A stretch of DNA of 64,000 nt from Candidatus Aegiribacteria sp. MLS_C (GTDB lineage Bacteria; Fermentibacterota; Fermentibacteria; Fermentibacterales; JCC-6), in NCBI GenBank assembly GCA_002030045.1, contig LQBI01000004.1, positions 23,915-87,914 of the forward strand. The letters run 5' to 3'. This document shows, piece after piece, positions 17,597-27,004 of this stretch. Every line of letters starts with the position of its first letter. The first letter of the stretch is position 1. The notes under the pieces were generated by a model that saw only the letters and a program-made list of their open reading frames with translations, ran no database searches and was not told the origin of the DNA. Made by a program: the position numbers and the translations under genes.

Positions 17597-18898
17597 TCAG
17601 TGCTTCCGCCTCCTGTAGATTAGTCCCAGGGGGACGCCCAGCATGCCCATCTCCTCCCTCACGCTGTTCTCGATGAACCTTCTGTAGTTCTCGGGGATGT
17701 CCTCTGGACGGTTCACGAAGATCAGTATCCTCGGCGGGTGGCGCGAAACCTGCGTGGCGTAGAAGAAGCGCACGGGCCTGCCCCTTGGCGAGGGCGGCTG
17801 GACCCTGTCCACCGCATCCTGAATGACCGTGTTGAGCTTGTGTGTCTGAATGTCCGACGCCCTTACGTCCCCGACCTCCACTACCGTGGGGATTATTTCC
17901 CCTGTACCTTTCCCGGTCAGGGCTGAGAAGAACAGTATCGGCATGTATCTCGCCTGGTTGAACCGCTGCACGATCGCCTCTCTCCAAAGGCCGGCGTCAA
18001 TGCCGAGGTCGGTCTTGTTGACTCCGATGACCACGCCCTTGCCCATGTCCCAGGCCTTCGCCGCGATGCGTATATCCTGCTGCACAGGATACTCCGAACC
18101 GTCCATCACCACAAGTGCCACGTCCCCTCTTGAAATGGACTTCCATGCCCTGACCGTGCTGTAGAACTCCACGTCGTCCATCTCACGGGACTTCCGTCGA
18201 AGCCCGGCCGTATCTACTATCTGTATTTGACGGTCGTTCCAGGTGAGGAAGGTATCGGTGGAATCCCTTGTGGTTCCGGGAGCATCGTGAACGATGTTCC
18301 GTTCAGAACCGCAGAGCCTGTTAACGATGGAACTCTTCCCAACGTTGGGCCTTCCCACCACCGCCAGAGAAAGCCCCGAGTACTCCTCTTCCTGTACCTC
18401 GGGAAGAACCGACACTACCTCGTCCAGAAGGTCTCCGGACCCGTGGCCGTGCATGGCGCTGACTGGCCAGGGTCTGCCCAGACCCAGGCTATAGAACTCC
18501 GGGACCAGGTCCATGGTCCTCTGGCTGTCCACCTTGTTAACAGCCAGGAAGCATGGCAGTCCCGTCCTTCGGACCAGGTCCGCCGCTTCCTCGTCGAAGG
18601 GGTGCACTCCCTCGGTCACGTCCACCACCAGTATCACGGCGTCGGCCTCACGGAGAGCGAACTCTATCTGTCTCTCTATGCTGTCCTGGAATGTATCCTC
18701 CCTGCCGGGATCCAGCCCTCCGGTGTCTATCACGAGGAAATCATGCCCTGCCCAGTGTGCGGCCTCCATCTTCCTGTCCCTGGTCACTCCGGGACGGTCG
18801 TCGACTATCGCTATGCGGCCTCCGGCTATCCGGTTAAAGAGGGTCGACTTGCCCACGTTGACCCTGCCCAGTATGGCTACCGCCGGAAGTGTGGACAT
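17597..18898 (-). CDS. der: Ribosome biogenesis GTPase Der (EngA)
   Basis: 433 residues with two tandem GTPase domains and a C-terminal KH-like domain, the diagnostic layout of Der. Domain 1 shows GRVNVGKSTLFNRI, DTGG and NKVD. Domain 2 shows GRPNVGKSSIVNRLCG, DTAGLRRK and NKTD. The C-terminal part (PPRILIFVNRPEDIPENY) ends in the usual basic tail RRRKH. Der acts in 50S subunit assembly. It is the first gene of the long minus-strand run and has a consensus -10 box upstream (18938-18943). Confidence 0.96.
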   Translation of the reverse strand: MSTLPAVAILGRVNVGKSTLFNRIAGGRIAIVDDRPGVTRDRKMEAAHWAGHDFLVIDTGGLDPGREDTFQDSIERQIEFALREADAVILVVDVTEGVHPFDEEAADLVRRTGLPCFLAVNKVDSQRTMDLVPEFYSLGLGRPWPVSAMHGHGSGDLLDEVVSVLPEVQEEEYSGLSLAVVGRPNVGKSSIVNRLCGSERNIVHDAPGTTRDSTDTFLTWNDRQIQIVDTAGLRRKSREMDDVEFYSTVRAWKSISRGDVALVVMDGSEYPVQQDIRIAAKAWDMGKGVVIGVNKTDLGIDAGLWREAIVQRFNQARYMPILFFSALTGKGTGEIIPTVVEVGDVRASDIQTHKLNTVIQDAVDRVQPPSPRGRPVRFFYATQVSRHPPRILIFVNRPEDIPENYRRFIENSVREEMGMLGVPLGLIYRRRKH

Positions 18899-18937
18899 TC
18901 AGGGACTCCATTCCTTATAGATTCGATGCAAACGATA

Positions 18938-18966
18938 ATTATACGACCTCGGGAACCCGTAAGGAA
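18938..18966 (-). promoter_or_regulatory. Putative sigma70 promoter for der and the long glycan operon
   Basis: The minus strand has a perfect TATAAT at 18943-18938, 17 bp from a weak -35 match (TTCCTT at 18966-18961). This places transcription start near 18930, about 30 nt before the der ATG. It is the only strong promoter-like site I see ahead of the 19 kb of continuous minus-strand genes. Internal promoters cannot be excluded. Confidence 0.5.
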
Positions 18967-18977
18967 GGATCTGACCC

Positions 18978-19460
18978 ATGATGACCCAATCACTTCTCAT
19001 GACAGCCATCCTTGCCTCGGCCGCCGGACCGGCCGGGCTTCTGCCCTGTTTTCGGGACTCGCTCCTGGCCGGAAGGGTGGACGGCGCGCTCGAGATGGTA
19101 TCGCAGGACGCCATGGCCGAAGTGGATTCGGTGCTGGAGAACCATCCCGGACAGGTTGCCGGCATGCTGTCGTACTTCGGCCTCCCTCCTGAGATGGGAG
19201 AAGGGAACACCGGCGGAGCCGGCTTCCTGGCGGCGGTCCTGGGAAGTCCCCAGGTACCCGCCCTGATACTCCTGCTCGGAGTAACGCCGGTAGAGCCTGT
19301 CGAAAGGGACGGGATGACCTTCGTACCCGTATCGTTCGGGTTGTACGGAGCCCGCGACACTGTGTTCGTGAGAATCGTCCCTGAGGGCGACGAATGGCTG
19401 ATAAGGGACTATTTCGAGGAGCTTCCGGCGGTCCAGGCGGGAAGGTCCGGAAGGGGCTGA
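18978..19460 (+). CDS. Small secreted protein of unknown function
   Basis: 160 residues; AAGGAAGGA lies a few bases before ATG 18978. The first 20 residues (MTQSLLMTAILASAAGPAGL) look like a signal peptide. The rest has a long helical stretch (RDSLLAGRVDGALEMVSQDA) and a C-terminal part resembling a small NTF2/DUF4878-like beta sheet (FVRIVPEGDEWLIRDYFEEL), as seen in secreted proteins that gauge accumulation of a ligand. This fold guess is weak. It is divergent from der and stands alone, with 122 nt to the next gene. Confidence 0.65.
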   Translation: MMTQSLLMTAILASAAGPAGLLPCFRDSLLAGRVDGALEMVSQDAMAEVDSVLENHPGQVAGMLSYFGLPPEMGEGNTGGAGFLAAVLGSPQVPALILLLGVTPVEPVERDGMTFVPVSFGLYGARDTVFVRIVPEGDEWLIRDYFEELPAVQAGRSGRG

Positions 19461-19582
19461 CCCCTACTCCGCCGGACGGGAGAACGGCTTATCTCGCGCC
19501 AACTCCCTCAGGGTCGTGACAGCAGTTAGATTAATCTTCTGAACCGGCCGCGGAACGGCCGAACGAAGAATCAGAGGAATCA

Positions 19583-20701
19583 ATGCCCTTCATTGACAAC
19601 GACGCCGAAGCAAGGCAGTACAGGGCGCTCAGGACCATTACCAGGGCGATCAGCAGGGTCAGGGACCTGCATACCCTGGTAACCCTTCTGGCTGCCGAGA
19701 CCAGCAGGGTACTGGGAGTGGAGAGGTCGACCGTCTTCCTGTACAGTCCGAGGAGCGATGAACTCTGGTCCTACGTGGCGGAAGGCGAGACCGAGGAGAT
19801 AAGGTTCAACGCCGGGCAGGGTATCGCCGGTTCGGTATTCCGCAGCAGGAAGACCCTGGTCCTGGACGACGTCTCCAAGGACGAGAGGTTCAACCGGGAC
19901 ATAGACATGAACACCGGTTTCGTGACCCGCAATATGATCACCGCCCCCGTAATGAACCCGTCGGGAGAGTGCATAGGCGTATTCCAGGTGATAAACAAGA
20001 AGAACGGCGGATTCTCCCCCGGCGATGCCGAGTTCCTGGAGGTTGTGGCCACCGACACTGCGGTGACGATAGAGAACGTCCGTCTTCTCGAGAGCAGGAA
20101 GAGGATGTTCGAGAGCCTCATCAAGGCGCTTACGGTCTCCATCGAGGCCAGGGACCCCCTCACAGCCGGCCACAGTTTCGACGTTACCTTCCTCTCCGGG
20201 AAGATCGCCGAGTACATGGGTGTGGACGACGATACGGCGGAAGCCATCTACTACGCCGCCCTGCTGCACGACTACGGCAAGCTGGCGGTTCCTGACAGCA
20301 TACTCAAGAAGCCCGGAACCCTGACGGAAGAGGAGACCTCGATCCTCAGGAAGCACGTTCAGCACACCCGCATCATGCTGTCGTCCATCGAGTTCGAAGG
20401 GATGCTCGAGCAGGTCCCGGTATTCGCTTCCCAGCACCACGAGCGTATCGACGGCGGTGGTTACCCCGAGGGGCTCAAGGGTGACGAGATATCCCTGGGA
20501 GGAAGGATAATAGCCGTGGCCGACGTCTTCGAGGCGCTCACCGCCAAGCGGCACTACAGGGACCCCTACACCCTCGCGAAGACAATCAACCTCCTTCTGG
20601 AGGGAGTGGACACCCAGTTCGACAGAGGGGCCGTGATGGCCCTCAGGCAGTACTTCATCGACATAGGCAAGGTCAGACCGGAGGAGGTGCCGGTCGAATG
20701 A
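19583..20701 (+). CDS. GAF-HD-GYP protein, probable cyclic di-GMP phosphodiesterase
   Basis: 372 residues. The GAF domain spans roughly residues 20-175 (VERSTVFLYSPRSDELWSYV, AGQGIAGSVFRSRKTLVLDD, VMNPSGECIGVFQVINKKNG). The HD-GYP domain spans about 190-360 with AGHSFDV, the metal-binding AALLHDYGKLAVPD, HHERIDGGGYPEGLKGDEI (the GYP signature) and ADVFEALTAKRHYR. All expected metal-ligand His and Asp residues are visible. HD-GYP enzymes hydrolyse c-di-GMP to GMP or pGpG. The gene precedes a CHASE2-adenylate cyclase by 52 nt on the same strand, so the two signalling proteins are probably co-expressed. Confidence 0.9.
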   Translation: MPFIDNDAEARQYRALRTITRAISRVRDLHTLVTLLAAETSRVLGVERSTVFLYSPRSDELWSYVAEGETEEIRFNAGQGIAGSVFRSRKTLVLDDVSKDERFNRDIDMNTGFVTRNMITAPVMNPSGECIGVFQVINKKNGGFSPGDAEFLEVVATDTAVTIENVRLLESRKRMFESLIKALTVSIEARDPLTAGHSFDVTFLSGKIAEYMGVDDDTAEAIYYAALLHDYGKLAVPDSILKKPGTLTEEETSILRKHVQHTRIMLSSIEFEGMLEQVPVFASQHHERIDGGGYPEGLKGDEISLGGRIIAVADVFEALTAKRHYRDPYTLAKTINLLLEGVDTQFDRGAVMALRQYFIDIGKVRPEEVPVE

Positions 20702-20753
20702 GGCCGTTCCGCTCGGTCGGAATCACGTCCGCCACCCTTCCAGAAGGCTGAAA

Positions 20754-22868
20754 GTGTCCCGGCAGGGTTTCTCCCCCCGCAGCAGGACGGTCAGGATCCT
20801 CATGGTACTCCTGACCGGCCTTGCGGTGACCGCTTCGGTCTGGGCCATATCACGGCTGGACTTCCACGATGACCTGGAGAGGAGCACGCTGGACCTCCGG
20901 TTCAGGCTCTCCCCAACCCAGGAAGATGCAGACAGCAGCGTCATCCTCGTGCTACTTGACGGTGGTTCGATGGACAAGCTCCCGTGGCCGGTTCCCAGGC
21001 AGCTGTACACCGATGTGCTCGGTCTTCTGCAGGAATGGGGAGCCTGCGTTGTCGCCTTCGACATACTCTTCGACCTCCCCTCAACCTACTCTTTCACAGA
21101 GGACAGCCTCTTCGGGGAATCGGCAGCCCGCGGCAGCACCACCTTCGTAATGGCTCTTCTACAGAGGGAGGGCTCACCGGTCCCTTCAAACGCGATCATT
21201 CCGGCGGGAATAACCGGCGGTGAACTCGACTCAGCCCGGTACTGCACTCCGCCGAATCCCATGATCGCCAGGGGAGCGTCCATCCTCGGCAGCACCAGCG
21301 ACAGGCAGGACCCCGACGGTGTTTTCAGGAGCGTCAGGCTCATTTCTGGAACGCCTTCAGGTACGGTTCCATCCCTTCCCCTTGCAGTGGCATGGATGGC
21401 CCTTGGAAGGCCCGAGGTCACCTTCGACGGCAGCAGCCTCTCCATAGGTGGCACAAGAATCGGCACAACCGGGAACTGCAGGCTTCAGCTCGCCTTCCAC
21501 GGTCCCGCAGGAACCTACCGGAGCTACCCGCTGGCGGACCTCACAGCGGCACTCAGCGCAAGGGCTGCGGGCCAGCCGAGCCCCGTGGACCCGGCTCCCT
21601 TCCGTGATGCCGTCGTTCTCATTGGATACGCGGCTCCAGCGCTCTACGACCTCAAGCCGACTCCCTACTCCGCCCAGTGCCCGGGAGTCGAGGTCCTTGC
21701 CACAGCAGTGGACAACCTCCTCAACGGTGACTACATACATAAATACCCCGAATGGGTATCCATTGCGACGGCACTTCTCGTCTCGGCTCTCACAGCCATA
21801 TTCCTGTCCTCCGTGAACAGGATCTCCCTCGGCGCCGTCCTTGCCGTACTCCCCACCGGACTGCTCCTTCTCGCCTCGCTGCTTCTGTTCAGACGGGGCT
21901 ACTGGCTTGAGACCGTATGGCCTGCCACCGCCGGCATTCTTACCATGCTCGCCGGAGGCCTGTACCTCTTCAGTTCCGAGAGCAGGAGGAAGCAGGAGAT
22001 AAGGAACGCCTTCTCCCAGTACCTCTCCCCCGACGTCGTGGCCCATGTCACGGACAACCCCGAGATGCTGGTGCTGGGAGGCGACAGGAGACGGATGACG
22101 GCCTTCTTCTCGGACATCAGGGGTTTTACGGGCATATCCGAGAAGCTCTCTCCAGAGGAACTCGTTTCCATACTCAACCGTTACCTTACCACCATGACGG
22201 ATATCATACTGGACACCGGCGGTACCGTGGACAAGTTCGAGGGCGACGCCATAGTTGCCTTCTGGGGCGCCCCGATCCACTTTGAGGACCATGCTGCAAG
22301 GGCCTGTTCCGCAGCACTCCGCTGCCAGGAGGCCCACGCCGCCATGAACGCCGAACTCTCCGGGGACGGGTACCCTGAACTCGTGACCAGGATAGGGATG
22401 GCCACCGGTGAAATGGTAGTGGGTAACATGGGATCGGACCGCCGTTTCGACTACACCATCATGGGCAGCACCGTCAACCTCGGCTCCAGGCTCGAGGGGG
22501 TCAACAAGGTCTACGGCACCTCCATAATGGTCCCGTACGAAACCGCCCGGGATGCCGGCGATGATTTCGTTTTCCGCGAGCTGGATACGGTTCGCGTGGT
22601 GGGCCAGCAGCAACCGGTCAAGATCTACCAGCTGATCTGTGAAAGAAAGGATTTCGAAGAAGACCGCGCGGCTTCAATGCAGACCTACGCCGAAGGTCTT
22701 GCCCTCTACAGGCAGGGACGCTTCACCGATGCCGCCGAAGCATTCTCAAAATCCGAATCCGAAGACGCACCTTCCGCCATCATGGCGGAAAGGTGCAGGA
22801 AGATGTCCCGGGACCCCGGAGACGGTTCGCCCGAATGGGACGGAGTCTACAACCTCATGTCCAAATGA
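20754..22868 (+). CDS. CHASE2-domain membrane adenylate/guanylate cyclase (class III)
   Basis: 704 residues from GTG 20754, with AGAAGG upstream. One N-terminal helix (ILMVLLTGLAVTASVWAI) leads to a periplasmic CHASE2 domain of about 300 residues (DLRFRLSP, VVAFDILFDLPS, AVVLIGYAAPALYDLKPTPY). Three more helices (about residues 335-410) precede the class III cyclase domain. The catalytic part shows both metal Asp residues (FFSDIRGFTG and KFEGDAIVAFWGAP) and the transition-state Asn/Arg pair in TVNLGSRLEGVNK. About 70 helical TPR-like residues follow (AEGLALYRQGRFTDAAEAF). It should make cAMP or cGMP in response to a periplasmic signal. Confidence 0.92.
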   Translation: MSRQGFSPRSRTVRILMVLLTGLAVTASVWAISRLDFHDDLERSTLDLRFRLSPTQEDADSSVILVLLDGGSMDKLPWPVPRQLYTDVLGLLQEWGACVVAFDILFDLPSTYSFTEDSLFGESAARGSTTFVMALLQREGSPVPSNAIIPAGITGGELDSARYCTPPNPMIARGASILGSTSDRQDPDGVFRSVRLISGTPSGTVPSLPLAVAWMALGRPEVTFDGSSLSIGGTRIGTTGNCRLQLAFHGPAGTYRSYPLADLTAALSARAAGQPSPVDPAPFRDAVVLIGYAAPALYDLKPTPYSAQCPGVEVLATAVDNLLNGDYIHKYPEWVSIATALLVSALTAIFLSSVNRISLGAVLAVLPTGLLLLASLLLFRRGYWLETVWPATAGILTMLAGGLYLFSSESRRKQEIRNAFSQYLSPDVVAHVTDNPEMLVLGGDRRRMTAFFSDIRGFTGISEKLSPEELVSILNRYLTTMTDIILDTGGTVDKFEGDAIVAFWGAPIHFEDHAARACSAALRCQEAHAAMNAELSGDGYPELVTRIGMATGEMVVGNMGSDRRFDYTIMGSTVNLGSRLEGVNKVYGTSIMVPYETARDAGDDFVFRELDTVRVVGQQQPVKIYQLICERKDFEEDRAASMQTYAEGLALYRQGRFTDAAEAFSKSESEDAPSAIMAERCRKMSRDPGDGSPEWDGVYNLMSK

Positions 22869-22880
22869 CGGTCCCGGGAA

Positions 22881-24482
22881 TCACCAGACCACCGTCAGTC
22901 CGGCGCCTCCGGTGAATACGTCGCCGTCATCCTCGCTCTCGCTGGCGTAGGACGCGTACTGTGCGTAAAGGTCCATGGTCAGCCAGTCCAGCACAGGGAA
23001 TCCTCCGCTGGAGACAACTCCCATTCGCCTGTCCGACTCCCCCCTGGAATAGTACCCGCCAAGGGTAAGTGAAAGTTCTTCCGATGGATACCATGTGCCC
23101 CGCAGGTCTCCGGTCCAGCTCCATTCCTCCTCCAGGTCCATCCTCGAGCGCCTTGCGGATAGACACCCCGACAGGACCAGCGGGTAGTCAAGTGAAACCG
23201 TCTCCCTCATCACACCGCTCACCATGCTGTAGTCCCCGCTGCCGCTCCCTATGGAGTTGTCGTGCACTGTGACGGCCAGTGAAGAATTGGATTCGAGACC
23301 GAAGATCTCACTCCTGTACCCGGCGGATACCGAGAAGGTGGATGTCCTGACCCCGGTTCCACTGGTATCCTCGGACTCTACGGATGAGGGGGAGTAGCTG
23401 ACTGTCAGGCTTGGGAAACCCGGAAAGTACATTCCCGCCCTGGCACCGAAGGAATTACCTGTGAAGGTGTTGTCAGAGGTGTCCATGAGGTTGTCCCTGT
23501 CCCACCGGTAGAACAGGCCGGCGAAGAGCTTACGGTTCATGAAGTACCTGTCCCCCCCGGCCTCCACCCTCATCCTGTCGTTCCGGAGGTATGGGGCCCC
23601 CATGCTCTCGTAGCCCGGGTCCACCCTGCTGAAGGAGAGGGACAGGAGGTTCTCCGAGAAACGAGCCATGGCGGACAGGTCAAGTGCCCAGCCGTACCCG
23701 GAGCTGACGTTGATCCCCGTAAGGTCGATCAACCACTGCGGCACCATGTCCGTATCCACGTCCGGACTCCTGGTATCACGGGTATACATGGATCCGGCCA
23801 CCTCGCCCTCGAACCTCAGGATACCTCCTCCGAAGACGGCTCCCCAGTCGAGGGAGGCCACCATGTTCCTGGACGGAGTTATTCGGAAGGTGCTGTCTTC
23901 AGCTATTGATCCGTACCTGTCCCTGCCGTTAAGGAAGATCAGGTGCAGGTGGCTGCCGAAGGGTGATCCGAGGCCGGCCTGTACGGCGTATAGATCTCTG
24001 CCGTATGCTCCCGGATCGTTGCCGTCCGGTTCCACCGCTCTCCTGTTCCTGCCTCCGGCGACGGCAAGGTACAGGTTGCCAGGCTGAAGGGCCAGGTTGC
24101 CTCCCGAAATGTCCGCCGCGTTCAGGGTCAGCCTTGAGAAGACGGGGTTGAAGGAACCTATTCCGATGGTGGATATGAAGGAGAGCACCGATTCCTCCCT
24201 GCTGGAAGCCGAGGGAGAGGAGGAGATGTAGACCCTGTTCATGCTCTGCCTGTCCATGCTCTCCTCGGAAGACACGAACACGCTGGCAACTACAGGAATT
24301 CCGCAGACGTTCAACACCGGGTTGAACCTCCATCGCCAGAACTCCTCCGGTATCCGTGTCCATTCCGCTCTGTCGGTGGCGTACTGGGTGTAGTAGGAGG
24401 AGCTTCCTGAGAGAGTGACGTCCGCCTCGAGCAATACCGGAACGAATAACAGGATAACAAGAACCGGAACCCGTGGTATCAC
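22881..24482 (-). CDS. Probable outer-membrane beta-barrel-like protein, unknown function
   Basis: 533 residues starting at GTG 24482, which overlaps the preceding stop as GTGA. A signal peptide is clear (IPRVPVLVILLFVPVLLEA). The mature part is a long series of amphipathic strands with aromatic girdle residues and short turns (LTVSYSPSSVESEDTSG, GAGLTVVW at the very end), and it finishes in an aromatic residue as many Gram-negative barrels do. No family recognised. It is co-transcribed with the PQQ-propeller protein upstream. Confidence 0.7.
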   Translation of the reverse strand: MIPRVPVLVILLFVPVLLEADVTLSGSSSYYTQYATDRAEWTRIPEEFWRWRFNPVLNVCGIPVVASVFVSSEESMDRQSMNRVYISSSPSASSREESVLSFISTIGIGSFNPVFSRLTLNAADISGGNLALQPGNLYLAVAGGRNRRAVEPDGNDPGAYGRDLYAVQAGLGSPFGSHLHLIFLNGRDRYGSIAEDSTFRITPSRNMVASLDWGAVFGGGILRFEGEVAGSMYTRDTRSPDVDTDMVPQWLIDLTGINVSSGYGWALDLSAMARFSENLLSLSFSRVDPGYESMGAPYLRNDRMRVEAGGDRYFMNRKLFAGLFYRWDRDNLMDTSDNTFTGNSFGARAGMYFPGFPSLTVSYSPSSVESEDTSGTGVRTSTFSVSAGYRSEIFGLESNSSLAVTVHDNSIGSGSGDYSMVSGVMRETVSLDYPLVLSGCLSARRSRMDLEEEWSWTGDLRGTWYPSEELSLTLGGYYSRGESDRRMGVVSSGGFPVLDWLTMDLYAQYASYASESEDDGDVFTGGAGLTVVW

Positions 24483-26344
24483 CTTTCCTCCTCGGGTACG
24501 GCAAGTGACCCGTTGTTGGAGGAGTCGAGGCAGTACTGGGGCCAGCCCCCTTCCATGGGTCCAGCGCCGGTTCCCCGGACAGCGTAGATCCTGTGGTCGT
24601 CGCTGCCGAAGTACACGGTACCGTCAACGCCTATGGTGGGGCTGGACCTGACCTGGTCCCCGGTGGGGAACCACCACAGACCGAAGCCGGAGGGCGAATA
24701 GCAGTGAAGTCTGCCGTCCTCGCAGCCGAAGACCATGGCCCCGGTCAGGGTGAGCGCGGGTGTGGAGGTCACCACGGCACCGGCAGGCACTACTCCCGTC
24801 CTGGAGCCGTCCTCCGTCTCAAGGGCGTACACGTTGCCGCTGCCGGTGCCGGCGTAGAGCACTCCCGACGATGAGATCACCGGAGCCGTGTGGACAGCTG
24901 AGGGCAGGTCGCCGGTCCATTCGGTCCTTCCTTCACCGTCGAGGCAGATGACGCTCCTGCCTGCGGCTGCGAAGAGCCTTCCACGGAAGATGACCGGTCC
25001 CCCGGAGAAGGGTTCCTCGAAACGACGCTCCCATACCGTCGCCAGCTCACCGCTGCCGGAAACCTCCACGCACCTGAGGATGCCGTCGTCACCGGCGAAG
25101 TAGACCCTGCCCGAAGAATCGGCCACCGCCGGAAGCCGAATCCCGCCCCCGGTGCCCAGCGTGTCGGTGACCTCTCCGCTGACGGCGTCGATGCAGTAGA
25201 AGACACCTTCGGAGGAACCGGCCACCACCAGACCGGAGGGCAGCTCAAGGGGGCAGCATTCCATGGTCCCCGTCCGAGAACACCTCCAGAGAGGGAAGCC
25301 TGAGCCGTCAAGGCACATCATCCCGGACGCGCCGGCGGCGTAGATGTTCCCGCGGGCTCCAACCGTCACTGCGTAGACCGGTCCGCCGAAGGCGCACCTC
25401 CACTGCTCCCTGCCGGAGCCGTCGAGAGAATAGATGTAACCGTCGTCGCTTCCGCATATCACGCTGCCGTCGGGGGCCAGTGCCGGACCGCAGTACACCC
25501 TGTCCCCGGTCTCGAAGCTCCACACCCCTGTGCCATCATCACCGGCCGCCTCCGCGGAGGAGCAAGTGAATGTCCGCACCTCGCTTGCCCCGGTGGACAC
25601 GCCCTGGTAGAAGCCCTCCACCTGCCAGGCGTAGGTTGCGCCGGTGCGGAACGGCTCCGCAACTATCGGATACGCCAGCTGGGGTTCCTGCACACCCTCC
25701 TGCAGGAACCAGGCGGGATTGGCGTTCACTGCGCTCTGCGGGACCTGGCCGTGAACCAGTTCCACCACCGTGAGGCTGTACTCCATTCCCTCCTGCGGTA
25801 TGGAGGGGAGCCATGTGAAGAGAGGCCTCGGATCCGTCAGCTCCTCGCCGTCGACAGGGAAAAGCAGTTCGGGAGGAGAATGGTTCTGGACGCCCTGGGT
25901 GATCCCTCCCTGTCCGATGATACCGCCGCCGTCCTCGTATACGTATATGGTGACCGTGTACAGGCCGTCCGGAAATCCTCCCATCCTCGCCACGCTAGCC
26001 TCGAAACCGCTGTCGTAGAACTCGGTGCTGATCGGTGAGAGTTCGGCGGACGAAATGTACATGGTGCCCGGCGGGAGCGTGAAGACTGAAGTGGTGGCGT
26101 CCATCAGCAATCCCTGGAGGGACTCTTCTATGGTCACGAAGAGGAATACCGAGAAGGTCTCCGTGGAGGTGTTGGTGAGCCTTACCCGCCACAGGTCCTC
26201 GACGTACAGCTGGCCGGGAGGAGGCGAGAGGAGCTCCACCTCCACTGGAAGCTGCGGTAACGGAGGCGTCCGGACACCGGGAAACGCTACCGGCGGAGGC
26301 ATGGAAAGCGTAAGGAAAGAGAATACGAAAACAGATAATAACAT
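24479..26344 (-). CDS. Secreted protein with C-terminal PQQ-like beta-propeller
   Basis: 621 residues. A signal peptide (LLSVFVFSFLTLSMPPPVAF) is followed by an N-terminal beta-sandwich region of about 230 residues with fibronectin-like strands (YAWQVEGFYQGVSTGASEV). Seven or so PQQ-like repeats then run from about residue 270 to the end (SVICGSDDGYIYSLDGSG, GVLYAGTGSGNVYALETEDG, TVYFGSDDHRIYAV). No catalytic PQQ-dehydrogenase residues are evident, so a binding or scaffold role is likelier than redox. Overlap with the downstream barrel-like gene suggests a cell-surface pair. Confidence 0.8.
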   Translation of the reverse strand: MLLSVFVFSFLTLSMPPPVAFPGVRTPPLPQLPVEVELLSPPPGQLYVEDLWRVRLTNTSTETFSVFLFVTIEESLQGLLMDATTSVFTLPPGTMYISSAELSPISTEFYDSGFEASVARMGGFPDGLYTVTIYVYEDGGGIIGQGGITQGVQNHSPPELLFPVDGEELTDPRPLFTWLPSIPQEGMEYSLTVVELVHGQVPQSAVNANPAWFLQEGVQEPQLAYPIVAEPFRTGATYAWQVEGFYQGVSTGASEVRTFTCSSAEAAGDDGTGVWSFETGDRVYCGPALAPDGSVICGSDDGYIYSLDGSGREQWRCAFGGPVYAVTVGARGNIYAAGASGMMCLDGSGFPLWRCSRTGTMECCPLELPSGLVVAGSSEGVFYCIDAVSGEVTDTLGTGGGIRLPAVADSSGRVYFAGDDGILRCVEVSGSGELATVWERRFEEPFSGGPVIFRGRLFAAAGRSVICLDGEGRTEWTGDLPSAVHTAPVISSSGVLYAGTGSGNVYALETEDGSRTGVVPAGAVVTSTPALTLTGAMVFGCEDGRLHCYSPSGFGLWWFPTGDQVRSSPTIGVDGTVYFGSDDHRIYAVRGTGAGPMEGGWPQYCLDSSNNGSLAVPEEER

Positions 26345-26361
26345 TCGCGACCCCCATCATG

Positions 26362-26367
26362 TATAAT
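26362..26367 (+). promoter_or_regulatory. Consensus -10 box ahead of the SH3/protease/cyclotransferase genes
   Basis: A perfect TATAAT lies in the divergent gap between the PQQ-propeller gene and the SH3 protein gene, 89 nt before the chosen ATG. I see no good -35 at 17 bp, so this is a tentative call. Confidence 0.35.
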
Positions 26368-26455
26368 ATTGGATTGTAAGGAGGCTTTCCGCAACCTTCA
26401 GGCATCAGCTGCGGAGATGATGATTACGGACAGGTTCCCCGACAAGGAGGTATTC

Positions 26456-27004
26456 ATGAGGACATTAGCGATCCCCATACTTGTGTTCACGCTCCTGGCC
26501 CTGGCTGAGGACGAAGCACCGCAGCCGGGTGACCAGGTGGCGATTTCAGTCCAGAACCAGTACATCTATCCCATGCCCGCATTCTACGCATCGCCGACGC
26601 AGCCGGTGACCTACGGCACCCTGGCGGTCATAGAGGAAGTGCAGGGTGAGTGGTACCGCGTCACCACCTCACTGGACAGGAGCGGGTGGATCCACATGAC
26701 GGCGGTCACCGGAGCGATAGAGGCCTCCTACGGAGGCACAGGCGCTTCCGGCAGTGTCACTTCCGATGAGATAATGCTGGCCGGCCGAGGATTCAGCCAG
26801 GACATCGAGGAGACCTACGCCGGTGAGAACCCGGAACTGGACTTCTCGCTGGTGGACATGATGGAGACATCCTGGGAAGTGTCGTCGGACCAGCTCTACC
26901 AGTTCCTTCTCGAGGGCAATCTGATCGAGGGTACGGGAGCGTCCGCCTCAACACCAGCATCCACTTCCACGACCTCCACCACGACGGGAGGAAGGGGACA
27001 ATGA
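26456..27004 (+). CDS. Secreted SH3-like domain protein with Thr/Ser-rich GGRG tail
   Basis: 182 residues from ATG 26456, chosen because AAGGAGG sits 6 nt upstream and the next residues (RTLAIPILVFTLLALAE) form a signal peptide; the open frame upstream lacks these. Residues 25-85 look like a bacterial SH3 domain (VSVQNQYIYPMPAFY-type strand, GEWYRVTTSLDRSGWIHMT). The C-terminal 20 residues are Ser/Thr-rich and end in GGRGQ. It overlaps the M48 protease gene by ATGA, and the protease carries the same kind of tail. It may bind peptidoglycan or assist the protease. Confidence 0.78.
   Translation: MRTLAIPILVFTLLALAEDEAPQPGDQVAISVQNQYIYPMPAFYASPTQPVTYGTLAVIEEVQGEWYRVTTSLDRSGWIHMTAVTGAIEASYGGTGASGSVTSDEIMLAGRGFSQDIEETYAGENPELDFSLVDMMETSWEVSSDQLYQFLLEGNLIEGTGASASTPASTSTTSTTTGGRGQ

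Noticed and set aside
21357..22613. 418-codon minus-strand open frame
   Set aside because: Antisense to the CHASE2 cyclase gene; the cyclase motifs show the plus strand is coding. Similar antisense frames at 6742-7725, 15434-16216, 18227-19192 and 19580-20554 were rejected for the same reason.
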